A stretch of DNA of 64,000 nucleotides from CALCKU01 sp964654665 (GTDB lineage: Bacteria > Pseudomonadota > Alphaproteobacteria > Caulobacterales > Maricaulaceae), in assembly GCA_964654665.1 (NCBI GenBank), contig CAZZKV010000012.1:8725-72724 (forward strand), in the 5' to 3' direction. The notes under the pieces are model-generated. The model had not been told where the DNA came from. It searched no databases and saw only the letters and a program-made list of their open reading frames with translations. Positions within the stretch are counted from its first letter, which is position 1. Every line of letters begins with the position of its first letter. The translations under genes and the position numbers were made by a program. Shown here piece after piece: positions 1 to 8,018 of this stretch.

Positions 1-129
1 AGGGTATAGCTTGATCCGTTTCGCATAGAGACTTTGTGGCGTTGACGGCGACGTCGCTTCGGCTCGTGACTGTTCAACCCCTTCGGCGACCTTTTTGCGA
101 GGTTTCGTATTGTCAATCAAAGTTGTCAT
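1..129 (-). CDS. ccoG: CcoG/FixG, cbb3 oxidase accessory ferredoxin (N-terminal part only)
   Basis: Partial gene: only the first 43 codons lie in the window, reading off its left edge. The start is the ATG at 129, nine bases after the ccoP stop. The translation begins MTTLIDNTKPRKK and reaches SLYAKRIKLYP. That segment closely resembles the conserved N-terminal stretch of CcoG/FixG proteins just before their first membrane helix. CcoG is a membrane polyferredoxin that works in copper supply for cbb3 oxidase assembly. The position directly after ccoNOQP is the usual alphaproteobacterial order (ccoNOQP then ccoGHIS), which supports the call. The iron-sulfur motifs fall outside the window and cannot be checked. 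Confidence 0.85.
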   Translation of the reverse strand, partial: MTTLIDNTKPRKKVAEGVEQSRAEATSPSTPQSLYAKRIKLYP

Positions 130-138
130 AGCACAACG

Positions 139-1053
139 CTATTCTTCGTCTTCCGTCATGGGCTCTTGGCCGAGCTTGGGGGTATCTTGCCCGCCGCCGA
201 GCGCGTGAACATAAACGGAGAGAGCTGTAATAGTCTCAGGGGCCAGACGCTCATTCCAATTAGGCATCACGCCTTGGCGGCCGCCATAAATCGTCTCATA
301 AATATACTCAGCCGTGCCGCCATAAAGCCACTCTGCGTCCGTTAGATTTGGCGCGCCTTGCAAGAGGTCGCCTTTGCCGTCAGTACCGTGACAGCTACTA
401 CAATTATCTTGGAAAAGCTGCGCCGCTCTATTGGCGGCGGTTATATCTTCAGCTTTCCCTGAAAGGCTAAGAACATATTGCGTGAGATCGGTAATTTCAT
501 CACGTGATAGAAGTTCATCACGGCCATAAGCTTGCATAAGGCCGATACGCGTCTCTTCATGGGCTGCGCGAATGCCGACGGTTAGCGTATGCTGAATGTC
601 TTCAAAGGTGCCGCCCCAAAGCCAGATGTCATCATTGAGGTTGGGATAGCCTTTAAAACCTTGTGCGCCCGAACCGTGACATGTTGCGCAATTATCACCA
701 AAAGCAGATTTACCGGCCGCCATCGCAAAGCGGAAGAGGTCGGGGTCGGCTTGAATATCTTCAAGGCTGGCGCCGTTAAGTTTGTTGGCATAAACAGAGC
801 GCTCGGCATGCATCGTCTCGACAGTCTTCATGACGGAGGCGCGGTCCGAATGGCCTAATACGCCTTTAAAGTGAGAGTTTAGGAACGGAATAGACGGCAT
901 TAAAATCGCATAGATAATCGCCCAGACAATAGAGGCATAAAAGACCCAGAGCCACCAACGCGGCATGGGCGTGTTAAGCTCTTCAATACCGTCCCATTCA
1001 TGGCCTGTGGTTTCCGTGCCGGAAATTTCGTCAATTTTTTTGTTATCAGCCAT
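139..1053 (-). CDS. ccoP: cbb3-type cytochrome c oxidase subunit III (diheme CcoP)
   Basis: A membrane-anchored diheme cytochrome c that passes electrons to the CcoO/CcoN core of the high-affinity terminal oxidase. The 304-residue protein has a short cytoplasmic N-terminus and one hydrophobic helix at about residues 33-57. Two periplasmic cytochrome c domains follow, with heme motifs CATCH (122-126) and CSSCH (218-222). The W-rich PRWWLWVFY segment before the helix is typical of CcoP. It is the fourth gene of ccoNOQP, starting two bases after the ccoQ stop. It is probably driven by the FNR/FixK box upstream of ccoN. Confidence 0.97.
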   Translation of the reverse strand: MADNKKIDEISGTETTGHEWDGIEELNTPMPRWWLWVFYASIVWAIIYAILMPSIPFLNSHFKGVLGHSDRASVMKTVETMHAERSVYANKLNGASLEDIQADPDLFRFAMAAGKSAFGDNCATCHGSGAQGFKGYPNLNDDIWLWGGTFEDIQHTLTVGIRAAHEETRIGLMQAYGRDELLSRDEITDLTQYVLSLSGKAEDITAANRAAQLFQDNCSSCHGTDGKGDLLQGAPNLTDAEWLYGGTAEYIYETIYGGRQGVMPNWNERLAPETITALSVYVHALGGGQDTPKLGQEPMTEDEE

Positions 1054-1055
1054 GC

Positions 1056-1220
1056 TTAAATTTCCGGCGCGTCACTATCATGCAGCGGAAGGCTCGCAGC
1101 ATGATCAAAGCGGGCTTTATTTTTCGGCCACAGCGCATAGATGATGGCAAGGACGAAAATGCCGAAGAAGGCGACTGTGCCGCCAAGCTTTATGACATGG
1201 GCGAGGATATCATAACTCAT
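1056..1220 (-). CDS. ccoQ: cbb3-type oxidase small subunit CcoQ
   Basis: A 54-residue single-helix protein starting MSYDILAHVIKLGG, with a hydrophobic helix at about residues 14-31 (VAFFGIFVLAIIYALW). A basic and then acidic tail ends in DSDAPEI. CcoQ stabilises the cbb3 complex. Its size, the single helix followed by a charged WPKNK stretch, and its place between ccoO and ccoP identify it even though the sequence is short. The ATG at 1220 overlaps the ccoO stop by four bases, so translation is probably coupled. Confidence 0.9.
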   Translation of the reverse strand: MSYDILAHVIKLGGTVAFFGIFVLAIIYALWPKNKARFDHAASLPLHDSDAPEI

Positions 1221-1954
1221 CTTAGGTTCTCATCTTTCTCGGCTTGGTATTCTTCGAAATCCACGAGCGTGCCTAAGATTTGCATATAAGCAATCAAGGC
1301 ATCCATTTCGGTGATTGTATCGGGGTTGCCATCAAATTCGCGCACCACGGCTTTGGGGTAGCGAGCCATGAAACCATCATAATCATCAGCATATTCATCA
1401 AGCTGCGTTTTCAAATCTGACACGGCCAGTTCGATCATTTCTTCTGTGTAAGGTACGCCGAGTTTTTTATTCGCGTTTAGATGCGCAGCGATAGATTTGT
1501 AATTCAGCTCCCGCGCGCTCAAAAATTTATAAGGTGGCATAATAGACTCCGGTACAACAGCGCGCGGGTTTTCCAAATGAAGTTTGTGCCATTCATCGGA
1601 ATATTTACCGCCGAGCCGTGCTAGGTCGGGACCCGTCCGTTTAGAGCCCCACTGGAACGGCCGATCATACATCGACTCGGCGGCGAGCGAGTAATGGCCA
1701 TATCGCTCTACTTCATCGCGCAGGGGGCGTACCATTTGTGAATGACACGTATAGCACCCCTCGCGTACATAAATATCTCGACCTGCCAGTTCGAGTGGTG
1801 AATAGGGTCGCATGCCTTCAACCTCTTCAATCGTACCGTCGATATAAAAGAGGGGCGCGATTTCGATGAGGCCGCCGACAGAGACCACGCCGATAATACC
1901 GAGGAGTAAAGCGAAAGACTTTTTCTCAAGATATTGGTGAAGCTTTAAAAACAT
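1217..1954 (-). CDS. ccoO: cbb3-type cytochrome c oxidase subunit II (monoheme CcoO)
   Basis: A membrane-anchored monoheme cytochrome c of the cbb3 oxidase. The 245 residues carry an N-terminal anchor (about residues 14-37, FALLLGIIGVVSVGG). The heme motif CYTCH (67-71) is followed by the family hallmark SQMVRPLRDEVERYG. The C-terminal half contains further CcoO-typical segments, including RTGPDLARLGGKY and the late MDALIAYMQILGT. It follows ccoN by two bases and overlaps ccoQ by four, in a tightly coupled operon. Nothing in it is unusual for the family. Confidence 0.97.
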   Translation of the reverse strand: MFLKLHQYLEKKSFALLLGIIGVVSVGGLIEIAPLFYIDGTIEEVEGMRPYSPLELAGRDIYVREGCYTCHSQMVRPLRDEVERYGHYSLAAESMYDRPFQWGSKRTGPDLARLGGKYSDEWHKLHLENPRAVVPESIMPPYKFLSARELNYKSIAAHLNANKKLGVPYTEEMIELAVSDLKTQLDEYADDYDGFMARYPKAVVREFDGNPDTITEMDALIAYMQILGTLVDFEEYQAEKDENLR

Positions 1955-1956
1955 GA

Positions 1957-3423
1957 TTATTCTCCCACTAAGACGGGCTGCGTGGCAGGCAAGACGGGTT
2001 TTTTCGCTAGAGGAACATCTCCCTCTAAGGGCTCAGCCATGCCGTGGCCTTTTATGGTCATGCGGATATTGAAAGCCATGATGAGCGTGCCGAGCAGGAA
2101 GAGTGTGCCGCCAAGCGCACGGACGATATATGAGATGTGTTTGGCTGAAACTGTCTCGATAAAGGCATATTCTAGGAAACCGAGATCGGTATAGGCGCGC
2201 CACATCAGGCCTTCCATAATTCCGGACACCCACATGGATGTGATGTAGAAAAGGATACCGATAGAGGCGAGCCAGAAGTGCCATTCGACGAGGCGGAGCG
2301 AATAGAGCTCTTTCTTCTTCCACAGCCATGGTACAAGGCAATAAAGTGCGCCAAAAGTGACAAAACCGTTCCATCCAAGCGCGCCGGAATGCACATGTCC
2401 AATTGTCCAATCCGTATAATGGGACAGCGCGTTGACATAACGCACGGACATGAGCGGGCCTTCAAAAGTGGCCATGCCGTAAAAGGCGACAGAGACCACG
2501 AGCATACGCAGGACAGGATCAGTACGGAGTTTGTCCCACGCGCCTGAGAGCGTCATAAGCCCGTTTATCATGCCGCCCCATGAGGGCATCCACAGCATAA
2601 TTGAAAACACCATGCCCAGTGTTTGCGTCCATTGCGGCAGGGCGGTAAAATGGAGATGGTGAGGTCCTGCCCAGATATAGATAAAAATGACAGCCCAGAA
2701 GTGAACGATCGAGAGTTTATAGGACCAAACAGGACGGTTCGCGCGCTTGGGAATGAAGTAATACATNNNNNNNNNNNNNNNNNNNNNNNNNNNNNNNNNN
2801 NNNNNNNNNNNNNNNNNNNNNNNNNNNNNNNNNNNNNNNNNNNNNNNNNNNNNNNNNNNNNNNNNNCCTGTCGCGGCCAGTACAATAAAAAGCTGATAGC
2901 CCCAAAACACAAACCACGCCCACATCCCGCCCGCAAGCCGAGTGCGACAGGTGCGCTGCACAACATAAAAGGATGTTGCAATCAGCGCATTCCCGCCAAA
3001 GGCAAAGATAACAGCGGAGGTATGGAGAGGCCTTAGCCGCCCAAAATTTGACCAAGGTAGGTTCTCGAAATAAAAGATATTGGGCCATGTGAGCTGACAG
3101 GCAATGATGACTCCTACCAACATACCTGCAATGCCCCAAAAAGTAGTGGCAATTACCCCTGCTTTTATAACGCCGTCTTCATATTCACTTTGATCAATTT
3201 TAGGAAGACTATTACCGGCTTTATAAACAACCGCGAAGATGCCCAGTAGAAAGAAGAACATCATCATGTAGCCATGCATTTCAAGCGTTGGATAGAGCGT
3301 GGGGGCAACATCTGTGTTTTTAGCGGCAAACATGGACCAGATGAAACCAAAGCCTAGAATACAGGCAATATAGATAAGGGAGTCGTCGTCTTTAAAGGAA
3401 GACTTTGAATGCACTTTCGTCAT
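1957..3423 (-). CDS. ccoN: cbb3-type cytochrome c oxidase subunit I (CcoN), interrupted by an assembly gap
   Basis: The catalytic heme-copper subunit that reduces oxygen at high affinity. Visible family segments are LHTSAVIFAFGGN (low-spin heme His), WAGPHHLHFTALP (the paired CuB histidines), MPSWGGMINGLMT and TIGHVHSGALGWNG (heme b3 and b ligands). I chose the ATG at 3423 (MTKVHSK), with GGGG upstream, over an in-frame TTG at 3450. The run of 100 Ns removes the middle of the protein, between LAAT and MYYFIPKRA. In other CcoN proteins roughly 110 residues lie there, including the first CuB histidine, so the gap is probably longer than 100 bases. An FNR/FixK box lies 60 bases upstream. Confidence 0.95.
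   Translation of the reverse strand: MTKVHSKSSFKDDDSLIYIACILGFGFIWSMFAAKNTDVAPTLYPTLEMHGYMMMFFFLLGIFAVVYKAGNSLPKIDQSEYEDGVIKAGVIATTFWGIAGMLVGVIIACQLTWPNIFYFENLPWSNFGRLRPLHTSAVIFAFGGNALIATSFYVVQRTCRTRLAGGMWAWFVFWGYQLFIVLAATXXXXXXXXXXXXXXXXXXXXXXXXXXXXXXXXXXMYYFIPKRANRPVWSYKLSIVHFWAVIFIYIWAGPHHLHFTALPQWTQTLGMVFSIMLWMPSWGGMINGLMTLSGAWDKLRTDPVLRMLVVSVAFYGMATFEGPLMSVRYVNALSHYTDWTIGHVHSGALGWNGFVTFGALYCLVPWLWKKKELYSLRLVEWHFWLASIGILFYITSMWVSGIMEGLMWRAYTDLGFLEYAFIETVSAKHISYIVRALGGTLFLLGTLIMAFNIRMTIKGHGMAEPLEGDVPLAKKPVLPATQPVLVGE
2767..2866. other. Assembly gap of 100 Ns inside ccoN
   Basis: Exactly 100 undetermined bases. The flanking coding sequence is CcoN on both sides. CcoN proteins usually have about 110 residues here (about 330 bases), so the run is most likely a fixed-size placeholder and not a measured length. 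Confidence 0.9.
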
Positions 3424-3482
3424 TATGTATAACCCCAGTATTGACTTCAACTTTGGAGTTAATAGGGGGGCAAGACTAAATT

Positions 3483-3496
3483 TTGACCGCGGTCAA
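3483..3496 (-). promoter_or_regulatory. FNR/FixK box upstream of ccoN
   Basis: TTGACCGCGGTCAA is a perfect palindrome of the form TTGAC-N4-GTCAA. Its centre (3489.5) would place a class II start point near 3448, leaving a leader of about 25 bases before the ccoN ATG at 3423. ccoN is a classical FixK/FnrL target, and fixK lies in the same window. Confidence 0.85.
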
Positions 3497-3502
3497 ATTT
3501 GG

Positions 3503-4438
3503 TTAAAAGTTCCGCTGAAATAATGGTACAGGACGCAGATAATTTTTCGCTGACTTATCCAGCTTAAACTGAACATAATCTTTACGAACATTCGTCTTAT
3601 GAGCGCCAAGACGCCGTAGCGTATGCCCTATAGCAGATTTTATAAATCTCTCAAATGTACCAGCCTTAGCCCAACTTGGAGACAAGCCAAATTGCCGGCG
3701 TAATAATCCATTCGTATACATGACAGAATTTCGAAAGGCGCTGGCTGTCGACGAAAATTCCATCACCATCGACACGCAATAAGTTTGATTTTCCACGCGG
3801 TGCGGAGAAGTGTGCGGCCAAGCCACTAATGTATTATCTAGTAAATCAAAAACCTGTGCGGAGGCTTCAAACTCCGGCGAATAAGGCACATCCTGATCAT
3901 ATTCTCCAAGCACAACAGCTTCATAAGCCTCGTCAGGTAAAAACACTTCGGTGGCCGGATAAACGAAAACCCGTTTGCGACCCCTTATATGCCAGAGCAA
4001 GGTCATAGTCGGGTCGCAATGATAAGGCACTTTGGCCGTGGGCGAAGAAATCAGGATACCACCTCTGCAATTCCGGCGAAGTTTATCACGACCTGTACAA
4101 CGTTCTAATTCTTTAAACGTTTCAGCCATTAAAGGTTTATAAGCTGGATCATAGCTCATGGCTTCGCGAATATTCACCCATATATGTCCGGCTTTGACGG
4201 CTTCAATAATATCTACGCCTGAAAACCCGCGAAAATCGACTGTACAATGCTTATCTGGAAAATTCGGATCAGTTGTCATTGTGCAGACATCAATTTTTTC
4301 GCTGGGGTGCCGGTCAAGTAAGGTGGTCAAAGCATCATCCGTAAACAAACCGGAGTCTTGCAAATGATGGGTTTTAGTTTGGATTTTCTGCCCGTAATCC
4401 TGACGATCTTGATCTGTCCAGTTCTCAATAATAGCCAT
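3503..4438 (-). CDS. Cupin-like / JmjC-domain protein, putative Fe(II)/2-oxoglutarate dioxygenase
   Basis: A 311-residue protein with a JmjC-like double-stranded beta-helix. The clearest segment is VPYHCDPTMTLLWHIRGRKRV, where His140 and Asp142 form an HxD metal motif. A later WPHTSPHRVEN supplies the distal histidine (His209 or His213), completing a two-His-one-Asp iron site. The IRGRKRV run after HxD is typical of bacterial JmjC/cupin_8 proteins. The substrate is unknown. The ATG at 4438 is preferred over the upstream in-frame ATG at 4459 because GGAAGGGA precedes it at good spacing. It has its own FNR/FixK box. An oxygen-using enzyme in a low-oxygen regulon is notable. Confidence 0.75.
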   Translation of the reverse strand: MAIIENWTDQDRQDYGQKIQTKTHHLQDSGLFTDDALTTLLDRHPSEKIDVCTMTTDPNFPDKHCTVDFRGFSGVDIIEAVKAGHIWVNIREAMSYDPAYKPLMAETFKELERCTGRDKLRRNCRGGILISSPTAKVPYHCDPTMTLLWHIRGRKRVFVYPATEVFLPDEAYEAVVLGEYDQDVPYSPEFEASAQVFDLLDNTLVAWPHTSPHRVENQTYCVSMVMEFSSTASAFRNSVMYTNGLLRRQFGLSPSWAKAGTFERFIKSAIGHTLRRLGAHKTNVRKDYVQFKLDKSAKNYLRPVPLFQRNF

Positions 4439-4494
4439 ATTATCCCTTCCACTGACCATTCAGTCGAAAGTTTGTAAAATTCATTTTGGAATTT

Positions 4495-4508
4495 TTGACC
4501 GGGGTCAA
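4495..4508 (-). promoter_or_regulatory. FNR/FixK box upstream of the JmjC-like gene
   Basis: TTGACCGGGGTCAA (TTGAC-N4-GTCAA) lies between the quinone-reductase gene and the JmjC-like gene. The centre at 4501.5 predicts a class II start near 4460, about 22 bases before the ATG at 4438. Confidence 0.8.
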
Positions 4509-4526
4509 AGTTAACTATAACTTGGC

Positions 4527-5111
4527 CTATCCAGGATTTTTACCCAGATAACGCATTTTGTCGAACCATTTTGAGAGAGTCTTTTTCTTAACATGGTCGA
4601 CTCCGCCAAAATAGGTAAGATGCACAGGTTGGATGCCGCAAAGATATAAAATATTTCGCCGTAAATTACGAATCCCATGGGAGAAGTAATAACCCTTATA
4701 AGCGACTGTTGGCATACCCATTGTGACGACAATATCAGCTGATTTACCTTTCAGCATTTTCCCTGGAAACCCTTTTTTGGAATAATCCAATGCAAACCCG
4801 GGACGAAAGACTTGTTCCAGAAACATTTTAAATTGCCCCGGCATGGAGCCCATCCAGAGCGGGAAAATGAATAATATATGATCTGCCCATTTTATCGCGT
4901 CTTGAGCGTCTTGAATAAATTCAGAAGCCTGACTGTGAGTGAAATCCTTTGAAGATTTAATGGATGTAAGATTGAAATCTGACAGATTGATGCGGCGCAC
5001 GGCATGGCCCGTTAATTGGGCCGCATCTTGATAGGCTTTCGCCAAAGCATAGCAGAGGCGGTCCTCACTCGCATCAGGATGTCCGTAGAGAATGGTAATA
5101 TTTCGGCTCAT
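4527..5111 (-). CDS. NAD(P)H dehydrogenase (quinone)-like flavoprotein, flavodoxin fold
   Basis: A 194-residue cytoplasmic protein of the flavodoxin_2 family (NQO1/KefF/MdaB-like), which reduces quinones by two electrons using NAD(P)H and FMN or FAD. It opens with a beta strand and flavin-phosphate loop (ITILYGHPDASEDRL). Later come DHILFIFPLWMGSMPGQFKMFLEQ, the hallmark segment contacting the flavin, and KSADIVVTMGMP. The gene starts 12 bases after the stop of the upstream small membrane protein, so the two probably share a transcript from the bidirectional FNR/FixK box at 5562. The precise substrate is not evident. Confidence 0.85.
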   Translation of the reverse strand: MSRNITILYGHPDASEDRLCYALAKAYQDAAQLTGHAVRRINLSDFNLTSIKSSKDFTHSQASEFIQDAQDAIKWADHILFIFPLWMGSMPGQFKMFLEQVFRPGFALDYSKKGFPGKMLKGKSADIVVTMGMPTVAYKGYYFSHGIRNLRRNILYLCGIQPVHLTYFGGVDHVKKKTLSKWFDKMRYLGKNPG

Positions 5112-5123
5112 AGTAATACCCTT

Positions 5124-5510
5124 CTAATAAAGAGCGGCACGGGAGATAAAGAAGGCACCAAGCGCGAGATAAGCAAACCCCAGTGCCGATATCAGGGAAG
5201 ATTTAGTGAGTATTGATTTTGCGAGGCGTATGAGCGGCTCTGGCATGATAATTATCAACACGCCTTCAATAGCGGCAATCCATCCGAAAAGTGTCACCAA
5301 AGATCTCCAACTGGCTGTCCATATATTATGAAAACAAATGACGGAGATGCCGCCAATGAGGGCCAAAACACCTGTTAGAAATATGAGTGGAGGACTGTCG
5401 ATAAAGTCTTCCATCATGCTTACGAGACGCTTTTGGTTCCAAATCATCGGAATAGATACGGCGATAATATAAGTGCCAAAGAGTAGGGCGAGATAGGTCG
5501 AACTCATCAT
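5124..5510 (-). CDS. Small four-helix membrane protein of unknown function
   Basis: A 128-residue protein that I do not recognise. It has four predicted membrane segments: about residues 3-18, 40-58, 66-84 and 103-122. There are no obvious catalytic or metal motifs. The start is placed at the ATG at 5510 because GGAGG lies five bases before it; an in-frame ATG at 5522 overlaps that ribosome site and looks less likely, and the ATG at 5507 is also possible. It lies upstream of and close to the quinone-reductase gene. It is divergent from the 196-residue Cys-motif protein, across an FNR/FixK box that fits both directions. A role in low-oxygen redox physiology is inference from context only. Confidence 0.7.
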   Translation of the reverse strand: MMSSTYLALLFGTYIIAVSIPMIWNQKRLVSMMEDFIDSPPLIFLTGVLALIGGISVICFHNIWTASWRSLVTLFGWIAAIEGVLIIIMPEPLIRLAKSILTKSSLISALGFAYLALGAFFISRAALY

Positions 5511-5561
5511 AAATGCCTCCATTGATTAACGCAGAGGTTAGTGAAATGATGGGTCCAAAAA

Positions 5562-5575
5562 TTGACCGGGGTCAA
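5562..5575. promoter_or_regulatory. Bidirectional FNR/FixK box
   Basis: TTGACCGGGGTCAA is centred at 5568.5 between divergent genes starting at about 5510 (minus) and 5631 (plus). Class II geometry predicts starts near 5527 and 5610, giving leaders of about 17-20 bases on both sides. One box could therefore serve both promoters. Confidence 0.8.
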
Positions 5576-5630
5576 TAAATTTGCCTTCTAAATGGAGACT
5601 TTGACGTTGTCTCTATGAAAGGGAGATTAT

Positions 5631-6221
5631 ATGCATCCGGAATTTTTAGATGATGTTTCAGCGTTTCTAACACGGTTGAAAAAAGACAGTGAAAAATTAA
5701 AAGGCTATCGTCCTTTCGAAACGCTTATGCAAGGTTTATCCGATGGCACTGTTGATTTTAGATGGGGTTTGGGCGGCCGATTAATGCCGCATCTTGAACC
5801 CGTCGAGAAACCCAATTTGATATGGTTGCGGTGGCTGGTGTCTGCCCCCTTTATCTATCTGATGATTATTCCTGTAGTATTTTTAGACCTTACGGTGAGC
5901 GTTTATCAGGCGATCTGTTTTCGTCTTTGGAAACTTCCTCAGGTTCATCGATCAAAATATATTATTATTGATCGACATCGTCTATCTTATTTGGATGGCT
6001 TTCAAAAATTTAACTGTATCTATTGCGGTTATGCCAATGGCGTGATGGCTTATGCCCGCTTGGTTGCCGGAGAAACTGAACGTTATTGGTGTCCGGTCAA
6101 GCATGATAAAGACGTGCCCGCGCCGCATGAATTCTACATTAAATTTGCGGATTTCGATGATCCTAAAGGCTGGGATGCACTGCACAGCACCGGAATGAAT
6201 GATTGGAGAAATGAGCTTTGA
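5631..6221 (+). CDS. Membrane-associated protein with a Cys/His cluster, unknown function
   Basis: A 196-residue protein that I cannot place in a characterised family. The N-terminal half looks soluble. A long hydrophobic stretch (about residues 68-98, rich in I, V, F and L) looks like one or two membrane helices. The C-terminal part carries Cys129-x2-Cys132 (CIYCGYANG), Cys154 (RYWCPVKH) and His158, a possible metal or Fe-S ligand set. It is preceded by an FNR/FixK box at the right spacing and is followed by fixL 49 bases later. This suggests a part in low-oxygen respiration or sensing. That is inference, not a family assignment. Confidence 0.75.
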   Translation: MHPEFLDDVSAFLTRLKKDSEKLKGYRPFETLMQGLSDGTVDFRWGLGGRLMPHLEPVEKPNLIWLRWLVSAPFIYLMIIPVVFLDLTVSVYQAICFRLWKLPQVHRSKYIIIDRHRLSYLDGFQKFNCIYCGYANGVMAYARLVAGETERYWCPVKHDKDVPAPHEFYIKFADFDDPKGWDALHSTGMNDWRNEL

Positions 6222-6270
6222 AGGTGGATTTTAAGCTCGAATACATTCTGGCTTTACTCTATAGGAAACT

Positions 6271-7386
6271 ATGGATAGCCACGAAGCTGAAATTGAGCTT
6301 GAAGCCGTGTTAGATACATTGGTGGACGGCGTTATCATTATTAATGCTGTTGGCATTATGAGTTTATTCAATCCGGCCTGCACGAAAATTTTTGGCTATC
6401 AGCCTGATGAAGTTATTGGACTGAATGTTAAAATGCTGATGCCGGATCCGTTCCACAGAGAACATGATGGCTATTTGAAAGCTTATAATGATACTGGTAA
6501 TAAGAAAATCATTGGCATTGGCCGAGAGGTTAAAGGTCTTCGAAAGGATGGAACCATCTTTCCAATGGATTTGGCTGTAGGCGAATCTCGCTTGCAAGGA
6601 AAAGTTCTATTTGTTGGCATCATTCGTGATCTGACAGAGCGCCACAACCGTCAGAAAAGATATGACCAGTTACAGGAGGAACATTTCCACTTGTCCCGTG
6701 TTTCGGCGATGAATGAAATGGGGTCTGCTATTGCACATGAACTTAATCAACCGATGGCCGCGTCTATCAATTATATGGAAACGGCAAAGCTTTTATTGAG
6801 ACGAGAAGGGGATGTTGATAAGAAGAAATTGTTGGATATAACATCCCGCGCGATTGAACAAACTCACCGTGCCTCTGAGATCATTGCAAGGATGCGAGGC
6901 TTTATCGAACGGGGTGATGTCGAGAAAGAACCAACATCTTTGAGAGATGTTATCGAGACGGCGAGACGTCTCGCTTTTCTCTCATTTAACAGTCAGAACA
7001 TTTTACTTAATATTGACGTTGCCGATGATTTACCGCTCGTATTTGTCAATAACATTCAGATTCAACAGGTGCTAGTCAATCTCATAAAAAATGCCTGTGA
7101 AGCCATGTTTGATAGTGAAGAAAAGCGCTTGGATATTCTTGCCAGCGTGGCATCTTGCGGTCAACAAGTTGAAGTGCAAGTGCAGGACACAGGGCATGGA
7201 TTGTCTAAAACAGATATTGAAACTTTGTTTGTGCCATTTTCTTCAGGCAAAGTAGACGGCATGGGGGTCGGGCTGTCCATTAGCCAGTCTATTGTCACTC
7301 ACCATGAAGGACAAATTTGGGCATGTCAAAACAAACCCAAAGGCAGTGTTTTTCACTTCACTTTGCCCATTGTTGAGAAAGTTTAG
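6271..7386 (+). CDS. fixL: Oxygen-sensing heme-PAS histidine kinase FixL
   Basis: A 371-residue soluble sensor kinase. Residues 8-120 form one PAS domain with the FixL heme signature: MLMPDPFHREHDGYL, where His65 matches the proximal heme ligand, then IIGIGREVKGLRKDGT. A HisKA dimerisation domain follows with the H-box IAHELNQPMAA (His156). The HATPase domain has N box NLIKNACEAM and G boxes DTGHGL and GMGVGLSIS. No membrane helices are present, so it is a cytoplasmic FixL like that of Bradyrhizobium, though without an extra N-terminal PAS. Oxygen release from the heme should activate phosphorylation of FixJ, encoded two bases downstream. Confidence 0.95.
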   Translation: MDSHEAEIELEAVLDTLVDGVIIINAVGIMSLFNPACTKIFGYQPDEVIGLNVKMLMPDPFHREHDGYLKAYNDTGNKKIIGIGREVKGLRKDGTIFPMDLAVGESRLQGKVLFVGIIRDLTERHNRQKRYDQLQEEHFHLSRVSAMNEMGSAIAHELNQPMAASINYMETAKLLLRREGDVDKKKLLDITSRAIEQTHRASEIIARMRGFIERGDVEKEPTSLRDVIETARRLAFLSFNSQNILLNIDVADDLPLVFVNNIQIQQVLVNLIKNACEAMFDSEEKRLDILASVASCGQQVEVQVQDTGHGLSKTDIETLFVPFSSGKVDGMGVGLSISQSIVTHHEGQIWACQNKPKGSVFHFTLPIVEKV

Positions 7387-7388
7387 TC

Positions 7389-8000
7389 ATGGACATGCTC
7401 GATCATGATGTGTGTGTTGTGGATGATGACCCTGCCGTTGCGGACTCTCTCAAAATGTTATTGGAAACGGCGGGTTGTAACGTCATGGCTTATTCTAGCG
7501 GGGTTCAATTTTTAGACTCTAATATTAAGGACTTTCATGGCTGTATCCTTTTAGATGTTCGCATGCCTGAAAAAGATGGCCTGACGGTTCTGACCGAAGC
7601 TTTAAAGGTAAACCCTAATCTATATATTGTCATGATGAGCGGTCATGGTGATATCCCTATGGCTGTGAAAGCTCTTAAAAAAGGCGCGATAGATTTCATC
7701 GAAAAACCTTTTCAGGGCTCCGTTATATTAGAGGTCATGGAAAAAGCCTGCGCGCGCCTTAAAACGGCAGACCGTAAACAGGCCTTTACAGCACAAGCGA
7801 AATCTCGTCTTGCACAACTGACGCCGCGCGAGCTGGAAATCACTGAAAAGTTGGTCGAAGGGAAACCTAATAAAATTATAGCTTTTGAATTGGGAATATC
7901 TATCCGAACCGTAGAAACACACCGGGCACGAATTTTATCAAAAATGCTGGTCAGGTCTTTGGCGGATCTCGTTAAAATGCATTTGGCCGCGACCAAATAA
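7389..8000 (+). CDS. fixJ: Response regulator FixJ
   Basis: A 203-residue two-domain regulator and the partner of FixL. The receiver domain has the acidic pocket VVDDDP, the phosphoacceptor Asp56 (LLDVRMPEKDG), the conserved switch residue region MMSGHGD and the lysine motif FIEKPF. The C-terminal LuxR-type helix-turn-helix (about residues 135-200) reads LTPRELEITEKLVEG through SIRTVETHRARI. The gene follows fixL by two bases, so translation is probably coupled. When phosphorylated it should activate the fixK promoter at about 9488-9518. Confidence 0.95.
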   Translation: MDMLDHDVCVVDDDPAVADSLKMLLETAGCNVMAYSSGVQFLDSNIKDFHGCILLDVRMPEKDGLTVLTEALKVNPNLYIVMMSGHGDIPMAVKALKKGAIDFIEKPFQGSVILEVMEKACARLKTADRKQAFTAQAKSRLAQLTPRELEITEKLVEGKPNKIIAFELGISIRTVETHRARILSKMLVRSLADLVKMHLAATK

Positions 8001-8018
8001 TCCAATCCGGTTGAAAAA

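Noticed and set aside
3424..3450. N-terminal extension of CcoN from a TTG at 3450
   Set aside because: It would fall at or before the predicted transcript start; the ATG at 3423 has a better ribosome site.
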